The notes: generated by a model not told the origin, from the sequence alone. 64,000 nucleotides of DNA from Myroides profundi (GCF_000833025.1 NZ_CP010817.1:1488001-1552000), one strand, 5' to 3'. Shown: positions 25,853-35,856, numbered from the stretch's first letter. A program made the numbers and translations.

Positions 25853-26818
25853 ATGGAAAAAGAATATTTTAGTAAAACTGTTTTTGAAAGGTATATTATA
25901 CTTGATCAAATATTAAAAAGGGGAGGGACTTATGAACAAATTCTTGAGACATTAAAGCAAAAACATGATATAATAATTAGTAAAAGAACTTTACAATCAG
26001 ATTTTGAATATTTAAAGAACTGTAATTTAAATATTGTTGAAGTATCAAAGAAGCCTAAAATTTTTAAGTATGATACTAATGAAAAAGGACTTTTTAAAAA
26101 TGGTTATGACGAGTTTATAAGAAAAGAATATAATATGGTTTTGCAATTATTAGGAAACTTTGTTAATATTCTTGAGATAGATATAGTTAATGCTTTTATG
26201 GAGTTTTTAAAAAAAGAATTCCAAGTAGATTATAAGGAAAAAAGTATTATCACCATGCAAGATAACTTTAGTAGTGGACAAAAGTATTTGCTTGAACTTT
26301 TTAGTGCTATTTATTCTAAAAAAGTTTTAAAGATAATATATAAACCATTTAATAAAAAAGAACAGACTTATTTTAAAGATTTACATCCTTATCAATTAAA
26401 GCTCTATAATAGTAGATGGTATTTAATTTGTTTTGATAACGATAAAAGCAAGTTTACTATGAATTTAGCATTAGATAGAATAGTAAGTGTAGAATGTATT
26501 GAACAAACTTTTAAACCTAAAGCTTCAACTATTAATCAGTATAAAGATGTCATAGGTGTAACTTTAATTGAAGGAGCTCAAAAAACAAGGGTTGTACTTA
26601 AGTTTACGGAGAGTTTTTACCCTTATATTAAAACAAAAAAAATACACTCATCACAAAAAGAAATTGCCCCGCAGACTATAAGTATTACTGTTTTACCTAA
26701 TAATGAGTTATATGCGAAGATATTATCTTTTGGAAGTCATGTGGAATTAATAGAACCGCCAGTATTGCGTAAAGAGTTGAAAAATAGAATTGAGTTGATG
26801 AGCCAACTATATAAATAA
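25853..26818 (+). CDS. WYL-domain transcriptional regulator 2
   Basis: The 321-residue protein has an N-terminal winged helix (LKQKHDIIISKRTLQSDFEYL, split at about 28-55). A WYL domain follows with the LKLYNSRWYLICFDN and MNLALDRIVSVE segments, then a C-terminal extension. It has the same layout as the regulator at 9716, only moderately similar in sequence. It sits in the operon that it probably represses through the palindrome at 25593, 19 bases before the helicase gene. Confidence 0.8.
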   Translation: MEKEYFSKTVFERYIILDQILKRGGTYEQILETLKQKHDIIISKRTLQSDFEYLKNCNLNIVEVSKKPKIFKYDTNEKGLFKNGYDEFIRKEYNMVLQLLGNFVNILEIDIVNAFMEFLKKEFQVDYKEKSIITMQDNFSSGQKYLLELFSAIYSKKVLKIIYKPFNKKEQTYFKDLHPYQLKLYNSRWYLICFDNDKSKFTMNLALDRIVSVECIEQTFKPKASTINQYKDVIGVTLIEGAQKTRVVLKFTESFYPYIKTKKIHSSQKEIAPQTISITVLPNNELYAKILSFGSHVELIEPPVLRKELKNRIELMSQLYK

Positions 26819-26837
26819 AAATTGATATTTCTAAATT

Positions 26838-29800
26838 ATGAATTCAAATTTTGAACTAGGTACAGTTATTGAAGCTAGTATTATTGACATATTAAAACCC
26901 TCTCTAGTTATAACTAATTTTGATTATGACTATATTGGTCGAATATCTATTTTAGATTTGGCTTGGAGTTATGGAGAATCTAAGAAAATATTTGACTCTT
27001 TAGTTGTTGGTAGTAGAATTAAGGCTGTAGTAATTGAGGTAAATCATGAGCTTAAGCAGGTTATTTTAGCAGTAAATATTTTATATGAAAATAACTTTAA
27101 TCAGTACTGGAACTCAATTCAAAAAGCAGATGAAGTAGAAGTTACTATTTTAGAAGAACAGCAAAACGTTGTTTTATGTAGTACCGCAAATGGACTTATA
27201 GGAGTTTTAAATAAAAAAGATCTTTTAACAAAAGACAAACAATTTAAAGCTAAAGTTTTATTTAAAGATAGTAAATATAGACTTTTAAATCTTGTAAACA
27301 CTACTTATGACTTTTTAGAGTCAGAGTTAGAGTTTAATCAAGCTGATAATGAAAGTTTATCAAAAGATCTTCAAAAATTAGAACCGGAGTTAAGTAATTA
27401 TTCTTTAATCCAAGAAAAACAGGCAGATAATAAAGAAAAGGATGATCATAGTGTAGTACAAAGCGATGTTACTGAACCAGTTTCTTTGGAGGATGAATTA
27501 CTTTTTTTAGATTTAAAAAATAGTAGTAAATATTATTTACAAAGCTTTAAAAACTTCAGTGAATCTAGTATAGCTAAAAATGCTACTGACGATCAATTAT
27601 TAGTTATTGAAACAGGGTTTAAAGTTGATAAAAGTATTTTACTTGAAAGTTTCATTTCAAGTAATACTTTAATAATTGAATTTGGAGAAAATACTAGTGC
27701 ATGGAATTCGTTTAAAGATTCAGCCCCATTTTTTATTAATCAAGAAGAGCCAAGTATAGTTCAAGAACAATTATTTTTAAAATTTATATCAGAGCAGATT
27801 TATTGGTTACGATATGACAACTATGAAAGTAAAGAAGGTATATATATTTATAATAACTTATTTTCAATTTATTGTGTTGTTGAGCAGCAAAAAGATAATG
27901 ATGAAATTGTATTTATAATTGAAAACTTTGTTTATGGTAATAAAATAGAAGGTTTTGGAAAAAGGTTGAGAAGAGGAGAGCAAATAAAACCTTTTACATT
28001 AACTAGTAATTTTTTAGTTACAAAACCTTATGGAAGTCGATTACTCAATAAATACCAAAGTGAAATACTTAGACACCTTAAATTAAAATCAAAATGTTTT
28101 GACATAGTAGAAACTTTGAAATTTAATTCTAATGAGATTTTAAGTAAAGAAACAAAGGCTTTAAAAATCATTGACAGTTTTATTGATTATCAATTAACCT
28201 TAGTTGAGCAAAAAAGCAAAAATAATATCGTTGAGTGTCCAGGGTATATAAGAAAAATAGGTTCTGGTGCAGAGTTGAGTATTGAAATTGATCAAGAAGT
28301 AGGTGATAAATTAGAATTAAAAGAAGATGATTTGGTTATTTTTAAACTAAAAGATAACGGTAAAAATGAAAATTTTTGTGAAGGAGAGGTTGTAAAAGCA
28401 CAAAAGAATTATCTTATTTCTATAAAAGATGATTCACTTTTTAATATTAATGATTTAGCTACTAAATTCTTTTTAGAAAAGAAAATTTCAACTAGTCAAT
28501 TAAAAATTCAACAGAACATCATTAAGGACTTTCTTAATAAGAAAATTGAAATTAGTCATATTGAATCATTATTAATCGCTCCAGATAAAGTAGAAAAACC
28601 TATTAAAGCACAGTTTAACTTTATAAATAAGAGTTTAGCTAAAACTGAAAAAGAACAGCCTGATAACAATCAAATTTTGGCTGTTAGAAAAGCTGTAGGT
28701 AATAAAAATGTATTGCTTATTCAGGGACCTCCTGGAACTGGAAAAACTACTGTAATAGTAGAAGTAATTCAACAGCTTGTTAAAAGAGGTGAGAAAATAC
28801 TTGTTACTGGACAAAATCATGTGGCAGTAGATAATGTGTTTTTAAAACTAGTTGAAGCCTCTAAATTAAATTGTTTAAGGGTTGGTAATTCAAGTCGATT
28901 TGATAAAGATGTATTAAAATATAGTTTAGATGAACAGAAGAGCTTGTTTAGTGAATATTATAGAAAATTCCTGGACAATCAAGTTCGTTTAATGCAGTTA
29001 TTTGTTGATAATTATACATCATTAGATTCAAGTCAATTAAAACTATTACTATTAGAGAAGGTAGCTAGTTTTAAAAATTCATACGGGGAATTAGATAAAG
29101 AATTTTTAAGTAATCATTCTGAGACTACTGATCTATTAAATGGTTTATCACTTCAAGGGGTAGAAGGGCTTTTAAAACATACCAAGCTATGGCTTAGTGA
29201 AGAAATAGTTTTTGATGATAGCTTTTTGTCAAGCTTTTTATACTCTTCTGTTGATGTTGTATTTGCCACTTGTATTGGTATTAGAACAGATAGTTATTTT
29301 AGTAAGATGGAATCTAAATTTGATACTGTAATAATAGATGAAGCAGGTAAGGCAAGTATTGCTGAAACTCTAGTGGCTTTACAGTTAGGGAAAAAAGTAA
29401 TATTAGTGGGAGATCAAATGCAATTACCTCCTTATTTTGATAGTTCTCATTTAGATGAAAGAGATAAGGAGAGTTTTGTTAGTGTCAAAAAGAAAGAAAA
29501 TGTTTTTAGTGATATTACAGATGTAAAAGATGCATTGAAGTCTTCTTTTTTTGAGTTTTTAATTAATCGTATTGAAAGTGATAAATTTCCTGAGGATAAT
29601 AAAGTAATGCTTAATTATCAATATAGGATGCATCCTACAATTGGAGAATTTGTATCTAGAACATTTTATAATGATAATGTAAAAATGGGTAGTAATACCC
29701 TTTCTAATCGTTTGAGTCTTCCTAGTCCGTTTGATAAAGAGTTGATATTTTTTGACTCATCATCTTCTAAGGATTCATTAGAAAAAAAAGATGATGATTC

Positions 29801-31076
29801 TGTATCTGTATCTAATCCGTTTGAAGCTAAATTTATAGTTGAAATTATCTTATCAGAATTGATTAAAAACGATGTTTCATTGGGTTCTATAGCTATAATA
29901 GCTCCTTATAAATCTCAGGTTAATTTGATCAAAAAGATCTTAAGTAATTCAACTACAAATCAATTTGATATTGATGAATTAGATATTGCTACACTAGATT
30001 CTTTTCAAGGAAAAGAGTATGATATTATCATTTTTAGTTTTACAAGAGCGATTAAACATTCTAATAATTCAATGGGTAAATATCAAAAAGTCGGATTCTT
30101 GGATGATGCACGTCGCTTAAATGTCGCTTTTAGTAGAGCTAAAAAGAAATTGATAATGATTGGTCATGCTAATACATTAAAAGATCAAAGATCCCATAAT
30201 GATGATTTATTTAATTATACAAATCTTTTTAAAAATGTGATAAGCCTTTGTAAAGATGAAAGCATAGGTAAGTTTATTAGTACAGCTAATTATTATAAGG
30301 AAATAGCTAATCATTATAAGGAAATAGCTAAAAATGTTTTCAACGATATTGCCTCTAGTTATAAATTAAATGATAGAGTCAAAGCAACAGTTGATAATGT
30401 AGGAAGAACTAAGGATGGAGGTAAGCCCTATGGCTTGTTTTTACTTATAGATGATTTTATGGTATTGGCGCATGAGAGTCAGACTCCTAATTTTATGGAT
30501 TATAAAGACAGAGAATATGTAGATGTAGTTATTACAGATATTAATGATAAGACACAAAAGATAGGAGTGGCTATTTGTGATGATAATGGACAAATATTTA
30601 AAAGGAGTATTGAAAATAGACGACTGAAATTCGAAGATATCGTATCTAAATATCAAAAAAATGATATTGTAAAGGCTAAGGTTGGTAATATTAAACCCTA
30701 CGGCTTGTTTTTAACAATAGATGGTTTATCGGTATTAGCACATGAGAGCCAGACTTCTAACTTTATGGATTTTAAGGATAATGATTATGTAGATGTAGTT
30801 ATTACAGATATAAACTTTGAGCAGAAAAAGATGGAAGTTGCTATTATTGATCAATATTGGAAGCAAATATTGGATAATATAGGAAAAAAAGTCAATGCAA
30901 CGATTATTAGAAAGACAAACAATGCAATTATTGTGTCGCTTTTTGACAAGAGTATAACTAGTATTTTATATCTAAGTTCAGAAGTACTAGCTAAAGTAAA
31001 TGTTAATGACTTTTGTAGTGTAACAATTAAATCAGTTGATTTGTCTAAAAGAAGAAAAGTAACAATTAAAAAGTAA
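26838..31076 (+). CDS. SF1 (UPF1-like) helicase with N- and C-terminal S1 domains
   Basis: The 1412-residue protein starts with an S1/OB-like domain (IGRISILDLAW, then VGSRIKAVVIEV, about 10-75). The helicase core has Walker A GPPGTGKTT at about 631, GQNHVAVDNVF, DEAGKAS (motif II) at about 834, GDQMQLPP (III), YQYRMHP (IV), TLDSFQGKEYD (V) and VAFSRAKKKLIM (VI), the UPF1/DNA2 set. Near the C-terminus two almost identical S1 units follow (YGLFLxIDxxxVLAHESQT..FMD at about 1195 and 1287). S1 domains point to RNA or RNA:DNA substrates. It is the main engine of the operon 25661-34519. Confidence 0.8.
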   Translation: MNSNFELGTVIEASIIDILKPSLVITNFDYDYIGRISILDLAWSYGESKKIFDSLVVGSRIKAVVIEVNHELKQVILAVNILYENNFNQYWNSIQKADEVEVTILEEQQNVVLCSTANGLIGVLNKKDLLTKDKQFKAKVLFKDSKYRLLNLVNTTYDFLESELEFNQADNESLSKDLQKLEPELSNYSLIQEKQADNKEKDDHSVVQSDVTEPVSLEDELLFLDLKNSSKYYLQSFKNFSESSIAKNATDDQLLVIETGFKVDKSILLESFISSNTLIIEFGENTSAWNSFKDSAPFFINQEEPSIVQEQLFLKFISEQIYWLRYDNYESKEGIYIYNNLFSIYCVVEQQKDNDEIVFIIENFVYGNKIEGFGKRLRRGEQIKPFTLTSNFLVTKPYGSRLLNKYQSEILRHLKLKSKCFDIVETLKFNSNEILSKETKALKIIDSFIDYQLTLVEQKSKNNIVECPGYIRKIGSGAELSIEIDQEVGDKLELKEDDLVIFKLKDNGKNENFCEGEVVKAQKNYLISIKDDSLFNINDLATKFFLEKKISTSQLKIQQNIIKDFLNKKIEISHIESLLIAPDKVEKPIKAQFNFINKSLAKTEKEQPDNNQILAVRKAVGNKNVLLIQGPPGTGKTTVIVEVIQQLVKRGEKILVTGQNHVAVDNVFLKLVEASKLNCLRVGNSSRFDKDVLKYSLDEQKSLFSEYYRKFLDNQVRLMQLFVDNYTSLDSSQLKLLLLEKVASFKNSYGELDKEFLSNHSETTDLLNGLSLQGVEGLLKHTKLWLSEEIVFDDSFLSSFLYSSVDVVFATCIGIRTDSYFSKMESKFDTVIIDEAGKASIAETLVALQLGKKVILVGDQMQLPPYFDSSHLDERDKESFVSVKKKENVFSDITDVKDALKSSFFEFLINRIESDKFPEDNKVMLNYQYRMHPTIGEFVSRTFYNDNVKMGSNTLSNRLSLPSPFDKELIFFDSSSSKDSLEKKDDDSVSVSNPFEAKFIVEIILSELIKNDVSLGSIAIIAPYKSQVNLIKKILSNSTTNQFDIDELDIATLDSFQGKEYDIIIFSFTRAIKHSNNSMGKYQKVGFLDDARRLNVAFSRAKKKLIMIGHANTLKDQRSHNDDLFNYTNLFKNVISLCKDESIGKFISTANYYKEIANHYKEIAKNVFNDIASSYKLNDRVKATVDNVGRTKDGGKPYGLFLLIDDFMVLAHESQTPNFMDYKDREYVDVVITDINDKTQKIGVAICDDNGQIFKRSIENRRLKFEDIVSKYQKNDIVKAKVGNIKPYGLFLTIDGLSVLAHESQTSNFMDFKDNDYVDVVITDINFEQKKMEVAIIDQYWKQILDNIGKKVNATIIRKTNNAIIVSLFDKSITSILYLSSEVLAKVNVNDFCSVTIKSVDLSKRRKVTIKK

Positions 31077-31078
31077 AT

Positions 31079-32482
31079 ATGGCTAAGTTTCGTGTAAATA
31101 TTGAAGATTTAAATGATTCTTTAAATAAGAATTCAAAAGAGTTACTTGGAATTTTTTGTATTCAATATCCTGTTTTTTGTTTAAATAGTCAAATTCATCA
31201 TACATATAATGATGAACTTAATGGAATAGATGCTATGATAGTATATTTTATATTAGCCAATCCTAAAATTGATGTAAAGAGTATAGGTCCATTTTTAGGA
31301 TTAAAATCTAGAATACTTAATCAACGAATAAGAGGGTTAGTTAGAGATAAAATTTTGATTAAGGAAAAAACATACTATAACTTGACTAAGTTGGCAATTG
31401 ATGTTTATATTGATAAAAAAGAAGAAAGAGTATATGAAGGATCTTATGATTTTTATGTTGATGGCGTTGGATTAAGACCTCTGTCTGAGGATTTTTATAA
31501 TTATTCTTATATTGAAGAAGAGAGTTTTATCGATACAGAAAAAGAGGCCTTTAATAAAAGAAGACAAAAAAAATATCAACCAGATGTTGTTTCAAATGTA
31601 CCTGATTTAAAAATTGTTAAAGATAATATTTTACAAATCTCTAAAGACAATCGAAAAGATTTTAAAATACCTCAAGGACTAAAAGATTTAATTGGAATCG
31701 AGCCAAAACGTATGGCTTTAGAATTGTTAGTATCAGTAGTAAGATGTTGTAAAACAAATACAATAACAAAAGAATTTATTAATGGACATGCTTTTTATAA
31801 TAAACAAGAATTGGATTGTGATTATTATGAGTTTCTTAAAAAAGGACTAGAAAGTTTTAATTCACAAGTGATATTAAATAAAATAGAAAAACTATCTTTT
31901 AAAATTAACAATAACAATAATGGTTCTTCAAAAAAAATAGATGAACAGACTCAGTTTTATTTAGGAACAAATTGGTTTGAAGTAGATAGAGCAAGTGTGG
32001 ATAAGAATATTTGTTATAATTTCTCTGATTATGATCTTTTAGGTTATCTTAATAGTAGGTATTCTAGTTATAAATTAAATCATAAACTAACTAGTGAAGA
32101 TCTTGAAAATACTCCGGATAAAATATCTATAAAAGTTAATAAAGAACTTTTATTAAATTCTGGAAATCCTAAGAATCTATTAGACTCTCTTGTGCGTGGT
32201 AGAGACTATGAAATTAATACAACTAGATTAGAAAATAATTATTTTTTAATCATGTATTATTTTAAACCAGAAGGTTGTTTTGTTGAAAAATTACTTGAAT
32301 TTTATAAAGAATTTACTGCTATGAAATTGTTAAATGAGGATTTATTAGACGAAGATTACTTAAAACTAAAACAGAATTATGGGAGTTCTTGTAGAGTTTA
32401 TTTAAATATAATGGGTGCACAAGAAGTTTTAGAAAAAAGAGCTATTCGTGAATTTATGATTAATCTAGAGTGTTATGAATAA
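31079..32482 (+). CDS. Unknown protein with winged-helix-like N-terminal region
   Basis: A 467-residue protein I cannot assign to a family. Residues ~50-100 (MIVYFILANPKIDVKSIGPF, then LNQRIRGLVRDKILI) read as a winged-helix fold. A charged linker (KRRQKKYQPDVV) and a large mixed region follow, with no recognisable catalytic motif. Its ATG is 2 bases after the helicase stop and it overlaps the PLD gene by 8 bases, so it is almost certainly part of the same complex, perhaps as the DNA- or RNA-binding subunit. Confidence 0.5.
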   Translation: MAKFRVNIEDLNDSLNKNSKELLGIFCIQYPVFCLNSQIHHTYNDELNGIDAMIVYFILANPKIDVKSIGPFLGLKSRILNQRIRGLVRDKILIKEKTYYNLTKLAIDVYIDKKEERVYEGSYDFYVDGVGLRPLSEDFYNYSYIEEESFIDTEKEAFNKRRQKKYQPDVVSNVPDLKIVKDNILQISKDNRKDFKIPQGLKDLIGIEPKRMALELLVSVVRCCKTNTITKEFINGHAFYNKQELDCDYYEFLKKGLESFNSQVILNKIEKLSFKINNNNNGSSKKIDEQTQFYLGTNWFEVDRASVDKNICYNFSDYDLLGYLNSRYSSYKLNHKLTSEDLENTPDKISIKVNKELLLNSGNPKNLLDSLVRGRDYEINTTRLENNYFLIMYYFKPEGCFVEKLLEFYKEFTAMKLLNEDLLDEDYLKLKQNYGSSCRVYLNIMGAQEVLEKRAIREFMINLECYE

Positions 32483-33923
32483 GGAAATGATTTTATCAAG
32501 TGATGTAATAATAAAGGGCAGTTCATTTTTAAAAAACGAAATGGCCTATGAATATCAACCAATGAAGAATACCTCTTCTTTGTATTTAATACAAAAAGAC
32601 AATTTATCCTTAAAAAAAGAATTATTAAAAATTATTGAATCAGCTGAAGATGTTATTAAAATATGTAGTTTTTTAATAACAGATCAAGAGTTGTTTGAAG
32701 CAATATTAAATAAAGCAAAAAATAGTACATGTTCTATTTTTATTTTAACTCATTTAAGTGAAGATAGATTAAATCTAAGAGATTTAGATGAATTAACTGA
32801 AGAAGATAAAAAAGAGATAGACCCTCACTTTAACAATATCTGTGAATTGCATAGAAATGGTGTATTTATTAGAGCGGCAAGGAATCTACATGCTAAGTTT
32901 GTAACTATAGATCGTAATAAGGGATTTATTACAAGTGCAAATTTAACTAGTCCCTCTCTATTATTTAATACAGAATCAGGGTTCTATTTAGATAGAATAG
33001 CAACAGAAAAACTCGATCATCTATTTGATGTAATCTACCAAAAAGGAGCTAATTATATTGAGTTTAAGATAGCATCGAATAACTCAGATATTGTATATGT
33101 GACAGAGATTGAAGATAAGGTAAAAAATAATTATCTACCAAAACCGGATGAGTCAGCATTAAGATTCACTTATAATGATTTAGATAATAGTCTTTTAAAA
33201 GAGATTATTAATATATTAGATTCTGCAAAAGAGTATGTTTATATATCAACATACAGTATTGTACAACTTGAAAAATTACCTGATTTTATACAAGCAATTG
33301 AAAGATGTCTTTTAAGACAAGTATCAATTAATGTTTTTTGTAGAGGAATGAATTATCGTTCTGACCATTTGCTGGGGAGTAAGCTTTTAAATGATTACGG
33401 ATGTAGATTGTATGGGGATTTTTATAATCATTCTAAAGGAATTATTAATGAAAAAAAGGGAATGATCTTTACAGCTAATTTAGATGGAAAACATGGTTTA
33501 ACATCAGGTTTTGAAATTGGTTATATTTTAGATGAACAACAAAGAAAAGAGTTTGAAACTTTACACATTAGGTTAATAAACCAAGCATTTTATATTTTTA
33601 AAAAGAGCTTTTCTTTTAGTGAGCTATTTAAAAGTTATGATATGTATGAAAAGGAAAAGAATATAAATAATCCTTTCGGTTATAAAATAAAAGAGATTAT
33701 TATTCCTCAAAAACATAGTAGTTTAAAAGAGTTGATAATAAGTAATATTGCTTTTATAAAAATAAAAGATAATCAGTGTTTTATAAGTTGTGGTAACAAG
33801 CTTTATAGTTGTACTATTCAAGATTCTCGTTGTTATATAGAACAGGAGAAGAAACCAGGACAAGAGAGTAAATATCAATCATATATTTTTAAGTTTAATC
33901 AATTAAAAATAAGTTATTTATAA
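32475..33923 (+). CDS. Phospholipase D-family nuclease (two HKD motifs)
   Basis: The 482-residue protein has two PLD units. The first HKD-type motif is HAKFVTID with SANLTSPS (about 138-165); the second is HSKGIINE with TANLDGKHG (about 319-341), where Glu takes the Asp position. No signal peptide is present, so it is cytoplasmic and more likely a nuclease than a lipase, like PLD genes of DISARM and other defence systems. It overlaps the upstream gene by 8 bases and the CARF-like gene by 1, so translation is coupled. Confidence 0.75.
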   Translation: MNKEMILSSDVIIKGSSFLKNEMAYEYQPMKNTSSLYLIQKDNLSLKKELLKIIESAEDVIKICSFLITDQELFEAILNKAKNSTCSIFILTHLSEDRLNLRDLDELTEEDKKEIDPHFNNICELHRNGVFIRAARNLHAKFVTIDRNKGFITSANLTSPSLLFNTESGFYLDRIATEKLDHLFDVIYQKGANYIEFKIASNNSDIVYVTEIEDKVKNNYLPKPDESALRFTYNDLDNSLLKEIINILDSAKEYVYISTYSIVQLEKLPDFIQAIERCLLRQVSINVFCRGMNYRSDHLLGSKLLNDYGCRLYGDFYNHSKGIINEKKGMIFTANLDGKHGLTSGFEIGYILDEQQRKEFETLHIRLINQAFYIFKKSFSFSELFKSYDMYEKEKNINNPFGYKIKEIIIPQKHSSLKELIISNIAFIKIKDNQCFISCGNKLYSCTIQDSRCYIEQEKKPGQESKYQSYIFKFNQLKISYL

Positions 33924-34519
33924 TGAAAAATATAGAGTACTTAGATGAATGGATCAGAATTTCTTCTGAAGGGAATTTCAAAAAAGCACAGGATTTATAT
34001 TATGATAAGCTTTTTATAAATGTTATAGAAGAATTTGAACACACATATGGAAGTAAAATTGAGAATGGAAGTATTTTGTTTTCTATTCTTGGTTTTTCTC
34101 CAGAACCTATTATTCTGACGGCCAAAGCAATTAAGCCTAAACTTCATATTATTTTTACTACAGAAGGTAAGATGGATTCGAATAATTATATTGAACAGTT
34201 TTTAGAGTCTAATTATAAAGTTGTTTATTTTAAAGATGAGAGTTTTCAAACAATTTATAGAACGATGAAAGAACAGTTTCTTTACATAGATACTCATAAT
34301 AGTCAGTTACATCGCTCAAATGTTATTATTGATATAACAGGTGGAAAGAAATCAATGGTTGCTTCTGCTAGTATATTTGGAAAGGATTATGGCGCATCTA
34401 TCGTTTATGTTGATTTTAAAGAATATATACCTGAGTTAAGGAAACCAAAGCCAGGTTCTGAAATACTAAATGTTGTTTATAATCCTTTGGAAGATCAACC
34501 AGAAATATTTTTAAAGTAA
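33923..34519 (+). CDS. Stand-alone CARF-like (Cas02710-type) protein
   Basis: The 198-residue protein looks like a CARF sensor domain. An early Rossmann strand-loop LFSILGFSPEPIILTAKAI with KPKLHIIFTTE matches the LGxSPEP-KPexvxFi.T pattern. The later IDITGGKKSMVASASIFG matches the DiTGGTKxM ligand-binding loop typical of Cas02710/Card1-type CARF proteins. No nuclease domain follows, so it is sensor only. No cas gene or CRISPR array is in the window. It ends the helicase/PLD operon and may sense a cyclic or linear nucleotide signal that controls the PLD nuclease. Confidence 0.65.
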   Translation: MKNIEYLDEWIRISSEGNFKKAQDLYYDKLFINVIEEFEHTYGSKIENGSILFSILGFSPEPIILTAKAIKPKLHIIFTTEGKMDSNNYIEQFLESNYKVVYFKDESFQTIYRTMKEQFLYIDTHNSQLHRSNVIIDITGGKKSMVASASIFGKDYGASIVYVDFKEYIPELRKPKPGSEILNVVYNPLEDQPEIFLK

Positions 34520-34546
34520 GAATTGAGTAAATAACTATGTGAAATT

Positions 34547-35428
34547 ATGAGTAAAAGTATAATTTTTGGAGAGATTCCCGGTATTGAAAAAGGACAGTGG
34601 TTTGAAGGTAGAAAAGAGATGATGACTACTTCATTTCATCGTCAATGGGGTAGTGGTATTGATGGAAATAAGAATCAAGGAGTAGCAGCGATTGTTTTAT
34701 CTGGTGGATATGAAGATGATATTGATTTAGGTAATGAAATAATATATACTGGAGCTGGCGGGAATAAAAATGGAAAACAAGTTGAAGACCAATCTTTAGA
34801 AAATACTAGTAATAAAGGGCTTTATAAAAGTATGATTGAGGGGGTACCTGTTAGAGTAATAAGAGGTTATCAGCACAAATCGGAATACTCACCTACCCAT
34901 GGATATACCTATGGTGGATTATTTTCGGTAGTTGATTTTTGGATGGAGAAAGGTAAAAGTGGTTTTAAAGTTTGTAGATATAGACTAGAGAGTATTGAGG
35001 AGAATTCTTCAGATATAGCTAGTGCTTTAATAAGTGATATTAATCCAGTAGAACAAGTTACTACTCAAAGAAAGGAAACGACTATTTTAAGAGTAGTTAG
35101 AGATACAAATGTATCTAAAGAAGTAAAAAAGTTATATAATCATCAATGCCAAGTATGCGGTGTCATTTTAGAAATTGATACTTTAAGGTATGCTGAAGGT
35201 GCTCATATAAAGCCCTTGGGGAAGCCTCATGATGGAGAAGATAAATTAGATAATATCTTATGCTTATGTCCTAATGATCATGTTCTTTTTGATAGAGGAG
35301 CTTTTTCAATTTCTGATTCTTTTGATTTAATTGGGAACAATATACACGGAAAATTAAGAATATCTACAAAGCATAAAATAAATCTTCTTAATCTTAAGTA
35401 TCATAGAGAATCTCATGGATATGAATAA
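34547..35428 (+). CDS. SRA(YDG)-HNH modification-dependent restriction endonuclease
   Basis: The 293-residue protein begins with an SRA/YDG domain (GEIPGIEKGQWFEGRKEM, VAAIVLSGGYEDD, then YTGAGGNKNGKQVEDQ and RVIRG at ~1-150), a reader of modified cytosine. An HNH nuclease domain follows at ~190-260 (CQVCG, GAHIKPLG, CLCPNDHVLFDRG). This is the layout of type IV-like enzymes that cut 5-methyl- or hydroxymethylcytosine DNA, such as ScoMcrA-type and TagI-like proteins. It starts 27 bases after the CARF-like gene and ends before a strong terminator; whether it belongs to that system is unclear. Confidence 0.85.
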   Translation: MSKSIIFGEIPGIEKGQWFEGRKEMMTTSFHRQWGSGIDGNKNQGVAAIVLSGGYEDDIDLGNEIIYTGAGGNKNGKQVEDQSLENTSNKGLYKSMIEGVPVRVIRGYQHKSEYSPTHGYTYGGLFSVVDFWMEKGKSGFKVCRYRLESIEENSSDIASALISDINPVEQVTTQRKETTILRVVRDTNVSKEVKKLYNHQCQVCGVILEIDTLRYAEGAHIKPLGKPHDGEDKLDNILCLCPNDHVLFDRGAFSISDSFDLIGNNIHGKLRISTKHKINLLNLKYHRESHGYE

Positions 35429-35434
35429 AATAAT

Positions 35435-35474
35435 AAACAAAGAAGAGACCTGTTTAAAGGCCTCTTTTTTGTTT
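35435..35474. terminator. Bidirectional terminator
   Basis: AAACAAAGAAGAG pairs with CTCTTTTTTGTTT around a short inner stem. It lies between the plus-strand SRA-HNH gene and the minus-strand HIT gene, and A-rich/T-rich arms let it work both ways. Confidence 0.8.
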
Positions 35475-35489
35475 ATATATCATTTATAT

Positions 35490-35855
35490 TTAATAATTCC
35501 CTTTAGAAGGAATCACATACCTAACCCCACCACGTGGATTCTCCATATCTCCGTTATAACGTGGTATTAGATGACAGTGAAAATGAAAAACTGTTTGACC
35601 AGCAGTAGCCCCGCAGTTCATACCGATATTAAATCCATCAGGATTATACTTGTTAAGGATTATCTGCTTAGCTTCTTCTATAGCTTTAGGAAGTGCGTGC
35701 TGCTCTTCTTGTGTTAGAGCAAAGTAATCCTGTCTAATAGTATTAGTAATAATAAGTAAATGACCGGGACTCACTGGAAAAATATCTTCAATTATAAAGA
35801 AGTACTCATCTTTATATATAATTCTATCTTGTGGTATTTGTGTAAAATCTTTCAT
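35490..35855 (-). CDS. HIT-family nucleotide hydrolase/transferase
   Basis: The 121-residue protein has the histidine triad FHFHCHLIPRY (HxHxH), preceded by GMNCGATAGQTV and an N-terminal PVSPGHLLIITN typical of HIT proteins (Hint/Fhit-like). It hydrolyses nucleoside phosphoramidates or dinucleotides. It starts 1 base after the HNH gene stop, forming a two-gene operon. In a defence island it may break down a nucleotide signal or edit a nucleotide-linked intermediate, but a housekeeping role cannot be excluded. Confidence 0.8.
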   Translation of the reverse strand: MKDFTQIPQDRIIYKDEYFFIIEDIFPVSPGHLLIITNTIRQDYFALTQEEQHALPKAIEEAKQIILNKYNPDGFNIGMNCGATAGQTVFHFHCHLIPRYNGDMENPRGGVRYVIPSKGNY

Positions 35856-35856
35856 T

